The notes under the pieces: model-generated | What the model was told of the DNA's origin: nothing | What the model saw: the letters and a program-made list of their open reading frames with translations, nothing else | Database searches by the model: none | Shown: positions 43,725 through 55,800 of the stretch, one piece after another | How positions within the stretch are numbered: position 1 is the first letter of the stretch | Layout: every line of letters begins with the position of its first letter | NCBI GenBank assembly: GCA_009746045.1 | Contig: RPFO01000175.1 | Location: forward strand, 5,603,414-5,667,413 | DNA: 64,000 nucleotides | Direction: 5' to 3' | Source of the DNA: Mesostigma viride | Taxonomy: Eukaryota > Streptophyta > Mesostigmatophyceae > Mesostigmatales > Mesostigmataceae | Program-made: the position numbers and the translations under genes

Positions 43725-44642
43725 TTACTGAGGTACTGCCTTCTCCCACAGCCTCGAGGGATTGGGCCATCTGCTGGGTGCCTTCTGGGGAATGAGCTGC
43801 GGGCGCTCCACGCTCATTTCCATGTTATCGAAAAGCATGGACACCACCGGCTTGCCGTACAGGATGGCCCCCAGGGCATCATCTGCGGGCTGAGGCTGCG
43901 CCTCCTTGTGAGGCCGGTGCCCGTGGTCTCTGCTACAGCATTTCTCGGCGGGCACGTGCTCGTCCTTTAGCCTGGCAACCGTCACAGGCTTGACAAATCG
44001 GATGTTTGATTTGATAGCACAGGAGTACTTCAGCATTTCCGGAAAGGCCGCGGTGAAACCGCTGAAGCTGGGTAGAGACATGTTCAGCTTCGGTCCCTTA
44101 TTGCTAAGTTTTTTACCATCTTCGAAAAACAATGAGGATGGCATCGTGATTTCACATACTGGCGCCGTTGGTGCCATGCGCCCTCCAGCGCTGGATCTGG
44201 ACCGGGAGGCGGAACCAGAGCCGAGCTGTTCACGAATGCCAAGTCGGACTTGAACGTCCGAGAGCTGGCCAGGGCCTTCTTTCTTCTTCTCTGCCCGTAG
44301 CATCTTGAAGCTGGCTAGCCTAGATGGAAGACCACATTCACGAATTCCGTGTACGCGTGCAACGTCCCTGTCCACGAAAACACGACCGGCCCAGGCGCAT
44401 GAGGTAGGAGGGTTCCATACGATGCCTGCTAGAACAACTAGCTCGTCCATCGTGCCGGCAGGGCTACTGTCGTAGTGCGCATAGTACAACCCCCCCAGCG
44501 TGTATCCGAACATGGACACAATCTTGAGCTGCGGTGGAATAAACTCACGGGCTGCTTTAGTTGGCACCAACGTTAGCTGGTACAGGGCTTTGCCGGTAAA
44601 TTTCCATGGCGGCCCACTCTCATAAGGCTCTGTAACTGGCAT
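43725..44642 (-). CDS. NXD1: NXD1 (neoxanthin-deficient 1) homologue
   Basis: A 305-residue intronless frame on the minus strand. It is a member of the acetoacetate-decarboxylase-fold family that includes plant NXD1, a protein needed for neoxanthin accumulation, whose biochemical activity is not established. The family signature is strong: PPWKFTGKALYQLTLV near the start, MFGYTLGGLYYAHYDSSPAG, MDELVVLAGIVWNPPTSCAW, GLPSRLASF, LNMSLPSFSGFT, MLKYSCAIKSNIRFVKPVTV, and finally GKPVVSMLFDNMEMSVERPQ near the C terminus. Length is close to the plant proteins. Two basic/Gln-rich inserts (AEKKKEGPGQ...; CCSRDHGHRPHKEAQPQ) look lineage-specific. No obvious transit peptide precedes PYESGPPW, so plastid import is not shown. 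It is head-to-head with the PBP gene. Confidence 0.9.
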   Translation of the reverse strand: MPVTEPYESGPPWKFTGKALYQLTLVPTKAAREFIPPQLKIVSMFGYTLGGLYYAHYDSSPAGTMDELVVLAGIVWNPPTSCAWAGRVFVDRDVARVHGIRECGLPSRLASFKMLRAEKKKEGPGQLSDVQVRLGIREQLGSGSASRSRSSAGGRMAPTAPVCEITMPSSLFFEDGKKLSNKGPKLNMSLPSFSGFTAAFPEMLKYSCAIKSNIRFVKPVTVARLKDEHVPAEKCCSRDHGHRPHKEAQPQPADDALGAILYGKPVVSMLFDNMEMSVERPQLIPQKAPSRWPNPSRLWEKAVPQ

Positions 44643-45624
44643 GGTAGGCTAGAACAAAACCACGACAGCTCTTGCCAGCGGCGGTGGCAAATTTCTGCAA
44701 AAATCACAAGATCAGTCAGGTTATCAATTGAGTATGGATATAGCAGGACGTCTTAAATTGAAATTTATACCGCGAGCTGACGGCAACGCAGGAACGCGGG
44801 TGCCTTAATTGCTCAGGAATGCCACAATGCCAATCTCCACAACCTGTTTAACTGTTTTAAGGAGTTATGGGCTGCGTGCGACGAGGAAATCCACTTTTTC
44901 GGACATGACTGCAGCAGCAAGTTGTCGACCTGGACAACCCAGCCTCGATCCAATGCCTTCCCGCCAGTGGCTATCCCCAGTAGTAGTACAAGCCAGTACG
45001 TTCGTCACAGTATGGATCCGTATCCTTGCGAGTGTTGCCCTTCCAATGCAGCTGCCAAGTCATTACCCTCTCCTTCGCAAGCCCCGGATATATGCACACG
45101 TTAAGCGTTGCGCGAGTTGCCGCGTGTCCCAACTCACAAAACCGGCACATTCAATCCTGCATTCAATCGGATTCCCGCGTGAAATTTGTCGAGAGGCGCG
45201 GCGCCACCCCTGCACTCGACCGTTGGAATCTGCCACGACTTTCCAGGTCAACCTGAAGGGTCCTCTGGCGCGCAAAACTTGACTGCGCGCGCTTGACAGC
45301 ACCTACCGCCTGCAGTATGTACAATAGAAGCGCTACCATACAGTAAAAGAGCCCTTAGCCCGGGCGTCACGACGTGCTTTGAAAACAAATTGCACGCAAC
45401 AGGGATCGACGTATTTATTGGACTGCTGCGTTTCCACCTTTTCGGCCGTTTTCGTATTTCAATATGCCTCACTGGATGGTTTCAGTAAGGATGGTCTGAA
45501 ATATGTCATGGGGTTCTTCATGCCCGGTAGCTTTCGCCTGTCCAGTCTTTCAGCGTGCTGGGTCGTGGTCGTTATTTCAAAATAGTGAATTCCTGCACTA
45601 GCATAATCTGCAGAAGTGCGTCGG
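44643..45624. promoter_or_regulatory. Shared upstream region of NXD1 and the PBP gene
   Basis: 982 bp between divergent starts. No repeat or additional gene was recognised; the short frames present show no family resemblance. It presumably contains both promoters. Confidence 0.45.
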
Positions 45625-48395
45625 ATGAGCCCGACTATGCCAGGCATTTTCGATCCCGCGAAATGTGCAGCGCCAGGTTTCAGCATGTCATGCCAACTGG
45701 CGGCATCCATGTGTGTTACGAGTATTAGTTGTGGGAATTGGTCTGTAGCGCGACGCAGCCCGTCCGGCCTGCTTCGCAGGCATGCCTATCGGACGTATGA
45801 CCGGCGAAATAGCTGGTCAACCCGTCCTCTTGCAACGTCCTGTACATTTTCGCAAGAAGGCTTGAAGGGAGAACTGGCGGGTACTGCACAAGTGCTAAAC
45901 TGGAACCAGTTGGATCTCAATCGTCCCCTGCCCAAGCATGCCGTGCGCGTATCGGCCTCGCTCGGCGGGGCAGGCCCTGATAACAACTCCGGGTAAGACA
46001 CGTCGCCTGGGATTACGATGGATGCCATCAGCACGAGGGAAATGGCTGTTGCTTGTCGGCTTGCGGCAACTTCGTCTGCATGGTGAACTATCCACACGGC
46101 TTGGTTTTGTTTTCTGCCCGTAATATCATTTCCCGATGGCTGGATTGAAATGCAAACGTGTCTTTCAACTCATGAGGAAATCGGAGACGTACATGCTCGT
46201 TCTTAGGCGCTAGAATCATGAGGCTGAGTAAATCATGTGAGAATCAGGAGTTTCCAGTACATGTATATACCCTCCCTACGTAAGGTGCCCTGTTTCTTTT
46301 TTCCGGACAAGTTCCATTCCTGTCGCCGATTTCAAAATTTTTGCTTGAGAACTGCAGCTGCTGTATAAGGAGATTTTTGTTTATTTCGCTTTCAAACCAC
46401 CTGGGCATTGGTCAGGCCTCCCAGCACCGTCAAGGCCGGCGCCAACTGGAGCACCTTCCTGGGTGGCATCTTCATTGGCACCAGCATCATGGCGTGGTGG
46501 ATGGTCAAGTCGACGCTGCCGCCCGACTTCCAGGCGCGTCTGCGCAAGTTCCTCGCCGACCCGCACAAGGGGGACCTGCTGGGGGGGGAGAACTTTGGCA
46601 GCACCAAGGTGAGCCGTGGGGGGAGGGGAAAGCTGTGTCCGAGTTTAACCGAGTTGAGTGGAGTGGGGAGAGAGACGTACCAAGGTGAGTCAAATGGGAG
46701 GAAACATGGACAATGGGGTTGCCTTGCGAAGCCGTCGCGAGGTGTGCCGCAGGGGGAAGTCTACTTGCAGTGAGTGCAGGTGGGACCAAGGCAGTGAAGA
46801 ACAGCTTTTTGAAAACAAAGTGGAAGGATGATGACAACAACTGCGCTGGTACAACGGCTTCTCGCTGTTGGATATCAATTTATTGCCTCCCAGGACTAGG
46901 CTTCGCGAAAGCCACCCCTCGGTAGTTTCGCGCCCCTGAGCGGGAGTTCCCCTCGGCGTGGCGGTTCGTGGCAGTTCCCAAGTGGGTCGCTTTCCCAAGT
47001 TCTAGGAATGGAGTTCACATACTCACCTGCTCGATAGCAAAAGGGGGTCACTATGGGAACGCAGTGGCTTGGTTGCGAGGGTGGTGGTGGCCATGGTGTT
47101 TCCTGCATTCTGAGCATGTGGCGTTTGCGCCTTTGGCATTGCACATGTCACAAAGTATGCGCACACGTCCCTCCCTCCCTCCCTCCCTCCCTCCCTCCCT
47201 CCCTCCCTCCTCCCTCCCCCTCCCTCCCTCCTCCCTCCCTCCCTCCCCCTCCCTCCCTCCTCCTCCTCCCTCCCTCCCTCCCTCCTCCCTCCCTCCCTCC
47301 CTCCCTCCCTCCCTCCTCCCTCCTCCCTCCCTCCCTCCCTCCCTCCCTCCCTCCTCCCTCCCTCCCTCCCTCCTCCCTCCTCCCTCCCTCCCTCCCTCCC
47401 TCCCTCCCTCCCTCCCTCCCTCCTCCCTCCTCCCTCCCTCCCTCCCTCCTCCCTCCCTCCCTCCTCCCTCCCTCCTCCCTCCCTCCCTCCTCCCTCCCTC
47501 CCTCCCTCCCTCCCTCCCTCCCTCCCTCCCTCCCTCCCTCCCTCCCTCCTCCCTCCCTCCTCCTCCCTCCGTCCCTCCCTCCCTCCGTCCCTCCCTCCCT
47601 CCCTCCCTCCCTCCGTCCCTCCCTCCCTCCCTCCCTCCGTCCCTCCCTCCCTCCCTCCCTCCCTCCCTCCCTCCCTCCCTCCTCCCTCCCTCCCTCCCTC
47701 CCTCCCTCCCTCCCTCCCTCCCTCCCCCTCCCCCTCCCTCCCTCCCTCCCTCCCTCCCTCCTCCCTCCCTCCCTCCCTCCTCCTCCCTCCCTCCTCCCTC
47801 CCTCCCTCCCTCCCTCCCTCCCTCCCTCCCTCCCTCCCTCCCTCCCTCCCTCCCTCCCTCCTCCCTCCCTCCCTCCTCCCTCCTCCTCCCTCCCTCCCTC
47901 CCTCCCTCCCTCCTCCCTCCCTCCCTCCCTCCCTCCCTCCTCCCTCCCTCCCTCCCTCCCTCCCTCCCTCCTCCCTCCCTCCCTCCCTCCTCCCCCTCCC
48001 TCCCTCCGTCCCTCCCTCCCTCCCTCCCTCCGTCCCTCCCTCCCTCCCTCCCTCCCTCCTCCCTCCCTCCCTCCCTCCCTCCCTCCCTCCCTCCTCCCCT
48101 CCCTCCCTCCCTCCCTCCCTCCCTCCTCCCTCCCTCCCTCCCTCCCTCCCTCCTCCTCCCTCCTCCCTCCCTCCCTCCCTCCCTCCCTCCCTCCCCCTCC
48201 CTCCCTCCCTCCCTCCCTCCCTCCCTCCCTCCTCCCTCCCTCCCTCCCTCCCTCCCTCCCTCCCTCCCTCCCTCCCTCCCTCCCTCCTCCCTCCCTCCCT
48301 CCCTCCTCCCTCCCTCCCTCCTCCCTCCCTTCCCCCCCCCCCCCCTTCGCCCGCTCTCTCTCCTCTCTCTCTCTCTCTTCCCCCTTCTCTCTCTC

Positions 48396-48426
<31 letters not shown>

Positions 48427-51400
48427 ACACACTTGTTGCACAACACACACACACACACACACGCACACACACACATACACACACGCACGCACACACACAC
48501 ACACACACACACACCGTTTCACCCATCCTCCTACCCACTTCTGCCGCCTGTCGCCCCCATACCGCAGCTGTACGACTGCGAAGGGCGGCTTATCACCACG
48601 CTGCAGGACATGGACAAGAAGGCACCCGTGCGCATCCAGAAGATGTCGCACCACATGTGGAAGGTGCGGGGAGGGTTCTACTCTGGTGTTTGTATGAGAG
48701 GAGTGAGAAATGTCACACCACATTCGGCAGTTGGGGGGTGTTCTGGAACCACGTGTGGAAGTTGGGTGACACTGGTAGTATTACCTTCTTCATGGTAGGA
48801 TCGAGCGATGCCGCACCACATAATGAAAGTGTGTGGCTTAGCTATCGTTGGTGGTAGGACTACGGCATGCCACTCTCCGGTCTAAGGTGGGTGCCACACT
48901 CATGATGCTGGCAGTCGCACCACCTGCGGAAGCTCGGAGGGCCGGGGCCATTCTCCTCATTGCTGGAAGAATACGATATTCTGCGTGACATGTTGAATGG
49001 GAGCCATGTTCAGCACCTTTGGTGTGCCGATAAAAATAAGAACTGCTGCATCTCATGTTAAAGATGCTGTTAGTTTTCAGAAATGCTTGTGGTAGGATCG
49101 CTGGGCTTTTTTGCGCTGCGTCCGGCATGTGTGCAACTACGGAAGCCTAGTGCATCAGCACGTTGTTGTTGTGCTGTATGTGTTGGTTTGCATGGTTTCC
49201 CGTCCCTTCTGGGCTAGGCTTCCCTGGCTCTAGGACGCCATTCTCCTTGAACCCACCAATCTCATACCCGCTATCCCTGCCCCCCATCTCGCGTCTGCTA
49301 TACCTGGCAGGCGGTGGTGGCATCGGAGGACAAGAACTTTTTCAAGCACGCGGGGGTGGACCCTTATGCGGTGGTACGGCACACACACACACACACACTC
49401 CCTGCTGCTTTGCTCTCACTCGTTCACATGCGATTTTCTGGTTGATCACACGAGCTGTTCTGTGTCGATCTGACCAGTGGTTTCTTGGAAGAGCAAACAG
49501 GTGCTATGGTTTGTTCCCTCGCACCAAGCTGAAGGGCCCCTCGAAATTCCTGGTAGTTTTGATGCTATTTTGAGGCCGATCACTTTCCTGCCTATCTGGC
49601 CCTGTGAGAAGATTTTCTGTGATGACTGCTGGCGAACCTCTTGCTTCTTTTTGCCAATCAGCTGCCCGATGACTGGCTTGTACACTGGCCACGGTGATGG
49701 GAGTGGGCTGGGAAGCTGTAGGGCCCATGAAGATTGATAACTAGCTCGTATTGTAGGGCGCATCTAACATTTTGCCTAGCTGTGATACAGAGGCTTGGTG
49801 AAAGAGATGCTGTATGAGCGGAATTCAGCTGCTTTTCCTCCCCACTGCTCGCTTGAACCATCTCATGCCATCCCCCCAGCCCTTGTCCTCAGCTCGGCCA
49901 ACATCATACTACCCACCTGAACCTACCCTCCGTTCCCTTCGCTCGTTCCTTGCCAGCCAGCCCGATGCCGCGTGGAAAACCTAGCCATGCGTTTGCTTGA
50001 TGGGACAAAATCTTATCGTAGTGCCACCACCCGCTTGCTGGGCCAAGCCTGCTTACACTGTGCAAAAACGCGTGCACAGGCTTGACTTTCTCGCGCGTGT
50101 TTTGCCCTCGCATCGTGTTCTCGCATCAAGCTGTCACGCACACATGACCTCGCGCCACCCCCTACTTGGCGCTTCTCGCACTGCTCTTGCCCCACAGTCC
50201 CGCACTTGGCAAAGCCAGCGTTAATCTTGGTTACCTGGTGGCCATACCTGCCCTCTGCATGCCCCTTGCACCGCTGCCTTTATTCCATCGCGCGTTCTTG
50301 TCCCATACCCACCTCGACTCTCATCATCCTGATTCTCATTCTTGTCGCCCACCCTCCGTTCTTGTTGCCCCCACCTCTCCATGCGTGTCGCCCCTCCGTA
50401 TTGGCCCACCTTTATTTCTCATGTTCTGAATGTCCTCTTTGACGGTGTTTTGAATTCAAATTCAAAATCTTTTTCCCTTCACCTCGTGCCCTTCTTCCTT
50501 GCTGCTCCTCCCCAGCTGCGCACCATCATCACGGCGCTCCGGCTGCGGTCCGTCACCGACACGGGCGGCGGCAGCACACTCACACAGCAGCTGGTAGGGG
50601 GCCAAAGTCTTGCTTCACTCATCTGCCGTGCGTGTGTGACCTTGTATCGATAACGCGGCTGCTGACAGGGGGCCAGTGTCATGCCGCAGTTGCATGCCTG
50701 GCATGGTAGTTGCGTGGCAACCGCTGTCCCAGGTGGTTGTGAGTCCAAACTTGTTGTGTGCCACAGACCAAACCGCAGGTGGTTGTGAGTCCAAACTTGT
50801 AGTGTGCCACAGACCAAACCGCAGGTGGTTGTGAGTACAAACTTGTAGTGTGCCACAGACCAAACCGCAGGTGGTTGTGAGTACAAACTTGTAGTGTGCC
50901 AGTGCCACATTATCCACCACGCAGCGCATCCTACAGTGATGTGCTGTGGTATCTCGTGCCTGTGGGGATAGTATAGTGCACGGCTGATTCAAAGCACACA
51001 CAGTTTAGCAATGCAGCAGTCAAAGTCTATTCTTAGCTGCTATCGCACCACATTGCATCGAGCAGCAGGCGTGGGAGGAGGAATGGCATGCCCGTTTGCT
51101 GGACTGCCTTTTTATGGATGGCGCCTGCTTTCTTTGGGCCTGCTGTAGCCTGCCCAAGAACCGGCAACACCCCTCGCCTTGGAAATAGCATCATTTAGTG
51201 ATAAACTACGTGCATTCTATTAATGAAAGATAAACTAAATGAGCTAAATGGAAGGTAAGATGTCAGGGAAAGGACAGAAGGGGAGGAAGGAGCAGGGGCG
51301 GATGCAAGTGCGAGAAAATAGTCTTCTTTGATTCCCATCGCATGGTTGTGAATGGGCTATTTAAAGATGCCCAAGCCCCCAGGCAACGTAAGGATTTACG

Positions 51401-52846
51401 TGCTTTGCCAGGTATGTTACATGGCCAAACAGAGGCTGTCAGAAACGACAACAGCTTGCCCGTACCGCTAGTAGCATTTCCGTCCGTCGCTGTTTTTGCT
51501 TGGCTACCCAAAACCCTAGACCCTCACCCCTACACCCTGTTCTGTGTTGATCATTGTGTGTAGGCTTGCTGCTCAGACGGTCGCGTGGAGCCCCATTACT
51601 ACAATGGCTCGCTTGGTGCCCAAACGAATTTCCGCGAATTTTGTATTTTGTATTAATGCACGCGTTGAATATGTCGATGCACTTGTGATGACCTCCCCCC
51701 TGCAGGTCAAGAACTACTTCTTGTCGGACGAGCGCACGCTGCGCCGCAAACTGGTGGAGATGCTGCTGGCCATCATGCTTGACCGGCAGCTGGACAAGTG
51801 GGTGATGGGAAGGGACGGGCCATTATGATTGTGGGTAATGCCAGAGGGTAGCCGTGGTTGATTGACCGCCAGCTGGGCATCTGGGGGTCGGAGACGTGTG
51901 CCTCTCTATGTATGTTCCGCGTCACAGCAGGTATTGTAATGTCAGTGGGTACATCTTTCTGGTTTCACTGACAGCTGGACAAAGGAGCCGATCTTGTTGG
52001 ACTAACCCCATCCAGATGTAGACAAATCTTTACCAATCTTTTGTTGGTAAATGCCAGCAGGTGTGCCAGCAGGTTGTTGGTAATTTGTGCTTGGTTGTTT
52101 TATACACTCTCCGGCCGCGCCTGTACCTCGGGTCCTCGACTCTCTCTGGGTGTCCCCTGGTGTCGACCCCACCCTGGTCTATGCAACTCCCTTTTTCCTA
52201 AATCCCCTCCTCCCCCTCCCTTCCCCCTCCTGCCCCCCCATTTTCCCTTATCTGTTTTCTCCCTCCCATGCGTTACCACTTCTATCGTGCCCACTCCACC
52301 CCCCAGCACTTCCCATCTGCCCATCGGCCCTCACGCCATACCCCGTGCCCATTATCCCCCCCCCCCCCCCCCCCCCCCCCCCGGCCCCCAGGTGGACCAT
52401 CCTGGAGCTGTACCTGAACAAGGCATACTGGGGCCACGGCGCATACGGCATCGAGGCCGCGGCCGAGAAGTGAGCCATTAACGACCAGCATGATGGTGTA
52501 TAGTTAGATCTCCTTCACTACGAACATACTTTTCTTGTAGTAGTATTCGATCGATCAAACATCTGGTCCCGTTGGGAGACGTGAGCAAGGGGATGGGGAG
52601 TGCGTAGGCCTGCGGGGATACGTGCGTGCTTTCTTGGCGAGTGGCAGGGCCGCTTTGTTGGGTGGGCGCGCCCCCGCATGTGCCCGTGCTCTAGTTGCTG
52701 GAAAGCACCGCACAGCTTTGCAAGCTTAACGTGTTGTGCGGTTGCTGAAAGTAGCTCACTGGGTGTACCTTCCCCCATGCCTGTGTGTGTCTGTTGTTGC
52801 CTCTCGGGATATGTCACATGATGTGGCGTTGCCCTTAGCATGTACG

Positions 52847-52879
<33 letters not shown>

Positions 52880-55800
52880 CCCCGCCCCCGGGTAACTTAA
52901 GCAAGCTGCCTCATACGTACAAAACATCGCGTGGTATGGTGTGCCCCCCCCCCCCCCCCCCCCCCCCTCGCCCCCGCCCCCGGGTAACTTAAGCAAGCTG
53001 CCTCATACGTACAAAACATCTCGTGCGCCCCCTGCCCCCCGCCGCCCCGCCCCCCGCCCCCTGCCAAACCCCGCCAACCCCGCAACCCCACCAGGTACTT
53101 TGGCAAGCTGCCCGCCGACCTGAGCCTGGACGAATCATCGCTGCTGGCCGGCATACTGCCCTCCCCTGAGAACCTGTCACCGGTGAGTCCTTACTGGATG
53201 GGTGAAATTTCAACTAAAGGCTGGCATGCTTACTATCTACTGCAGCTTGCCTGCCTTCTCATGTGTGGGCTACCCATGATTTGTGGTTAAGTTGTGATCA
53301 GAGGACCCACATCATGCTGTGCATATGGGTTGTGCTGGGAATATGGCCCCAGATGGGCCGTGATGGCATGCTCGCAGCGTTCATTCGTACCTTGATGCAT
53401 GTGCCCCCGTTGGGAACGTCATGGGGGTGCAAGCTGCTTGAGGAGATACCCTCTATCCCTTCCTATATGCTCCCCCCATCCCCCATCCCCCATCCCCCAT
53501 CCCTTCATATATGCTCCCCCCACCCCCCATCCCTTCATATATGCTCCCCCCATCCCCCATCCCTTCATATATGCTCCCCCCATCCCTTCATATATGCTCC
53601 CCCCACCCCCCATCCCTTCATATATGCTCCCCCCATCCCCCATCCCTTCATAGATGTTCCCTTCATATACACTCCCTTACTATACACAATGGGCTCATGG
53701 CCATGTTTAGCTAGATGTTTGGCTGGGATTCTTACCCTTGTTAACAGTGATGTCCAGCCATCTAGCTAGGTGGGACGCATACTTTGTTTCGAGTGATCCT
53801 CCACCGTTCCATTTGTTGGAAGCGAATACCCTGTGTTTAGTCCCTGGTGCGAATACCCTGTGCCTGCTCCACATGCTCGCGGTTCCTCCCTGCCCTGCCC
53901 CAGTTCCAATCCAAGGAGAAGGCGCTCGCCTCGCGCAAGGTGGTGCTCAACCGCATGGTAGAGGCGGGCTACGTGACGGTACGTACTACTTTGGGGAGCA
54001 GGACTGATGACGGCTCAGCATGGTGTGGCAACACAATTACCTGCACATGGTGTGGCAGCACACCTACGTCTATCTCGCAACAGGTCGGTTCCAAGCCGCT
54101 GCTGCCTCGGGGTACAGGATCTGCAAGGAATCTGTGGCAGGCATAGCAGCAGGAGCAGGAAGGTGTAGCGCCCATAACCACTACGTTCTTGGAAGACCTG
54201 ACGTATCCGCGATGCAGCACCGATAGCCAATGCATACCTGTCAGGCTAGGAAACAGTTCTGACATTATTTTCGCGAGCCAAAGTCGAGTACTGCCGTGGT
54301 TGCGTAGGGCAAGGCAGGCACATGGCACGCCATTGGCGCACGCTTGTTGCAATGCCAATAGCAAGCATTGTCTTGTGATGTCTCAATCCTAATCAAACCG
54401 TGCAAATAATGGTTGTATATTGGTCATTGGCTGGCTACCTAGCAAACCTTGGCCATGGCGCGGTTCTGCCTGTTTCCCACCCCACGTCTTTGTTGATGCT
54501 GATGCGGCGCTTTCTTCACTGTGAGGCGTGCGGCAACATATTGTGGCCCTATGCGGCGGCGCTGAGGGTTGTGGCAACATGTTGTGGCCTCACGCGCGCT
54601 ATTGTGGCCCTATGCGGCGGCGCGCTCTTGTGGCCCCGCACGCGCTCTTGTGGCAGCATGTGGCGGCGCTCACTCTTTTGGCAGCATGTGGCGGTGCTCA
54701 CTCTTTTGCTGCTGCCACGGTCCTGTGGACACCATCTTGCCCTTGTCCCTCTGGCGCATTGTTCATGTGGCGGATGGCAGAGGAAAGAGGCGGCGGAGGC
54801 AGCGGATGCCCCCCTCAACCTTGCCACGTTCCGGGAGGTCCCGTACCGCGCACCCTACTTTGTGGACGAGGCAAGTACTGATGGCTGGGTCCGTGTTGTG
54901 GCCATGATGTTGGGTCAACGTCGTGCTCTAAGGAGGGTGCTATGATGTGGACGAGGCGAGTACCTGACGGTGATGATGATGGTGATGATGACGATGGTAA
55001 TGGAGGATGAGGGATGAAAAGGTGTAGTGAGGTATTTGGCTAGTGCTTCACAGATGTTACGGTCGTCTTCCCTTGGAAGTAAACGAAATGGGTTTTTGTG
55101 TTTGTGAAAGAGAGCATGCCCTGTTCACCACTCATAGCACTGCCCCTTCTGAGAAGCCACAGCACTGCCCCTTCTTAGAAGTCATAGCACTGCCCCTTCT
55201 TAGAAGTCATAGCACTGCCCCTTCTTAGAAGTCATAGCACTGCCCCTTCTTAGAAGTCATACACTGCCCCTTCCTAGAAGTCATAGCACTGCCCCTTCTT
55301 AGAAGTCATAGCACTGCCCCTTCTTAGAAGTCATAGCACTGCCCCTTCTTGGAAGTCATAGCACTGCCCCTTCTTAGAAGCCATAGCACTGCCCCTTCTT
55401 AGAAGTCATAGCACTGCCCCTTCTTGGAAGTCATAGCACTGCCCCTTCTTAGAAGCCATAGCACTGCCCCTTCTTAGAAGTCATAGCACTGCCCCTTCTT
55501 AGAAGTCATAGCACTGCCCTTTCTTAGAAGTCATAGCACTGCCCCTTCTTAGAAGTCATAGCACTGCCCCTTCCTAGAAGTCATAGCACTGCCCCTTCTT
55601 AGAAGTCATAGCACTGCCCCTTCTTAGAAGCCATAGCACTGCCCCTTCTTAGAAGTCATAGCCGTGTCCCGGATGTTATTAGCCCTGGTCCTCCCAGGGA
55701 TCCCGTGCGGGAGCTACCGCGGCTGCACGCCTAACCTGATGCGCACAGGCATGTCATCTAGCCAGTTGACTTGTTCCTGGTAGATGTGTCATCCAGTGAC

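Noticed and set aside
45459-45710. Minus-strand 83-codon frame with ordinary composition
   Set aside because: It overlaps antisense to PBP exon 1, which joins exon 2 in phase; no family match.
47051-48857. Very long Pro/Ser/Leu-rich (+) and Gly/Arg/Glu-rich (-) reading frames of 450-630 codons
   Set aside because: They are translations of the CCCT tetranucleotide array in all frames and lie inside PBP intron 2.
55135-55665. Regular 25-bp repeats resembling a CRISPR or satellite array
   Set aside because: No spacers, single-base unit variants, inside PBP intron 10.
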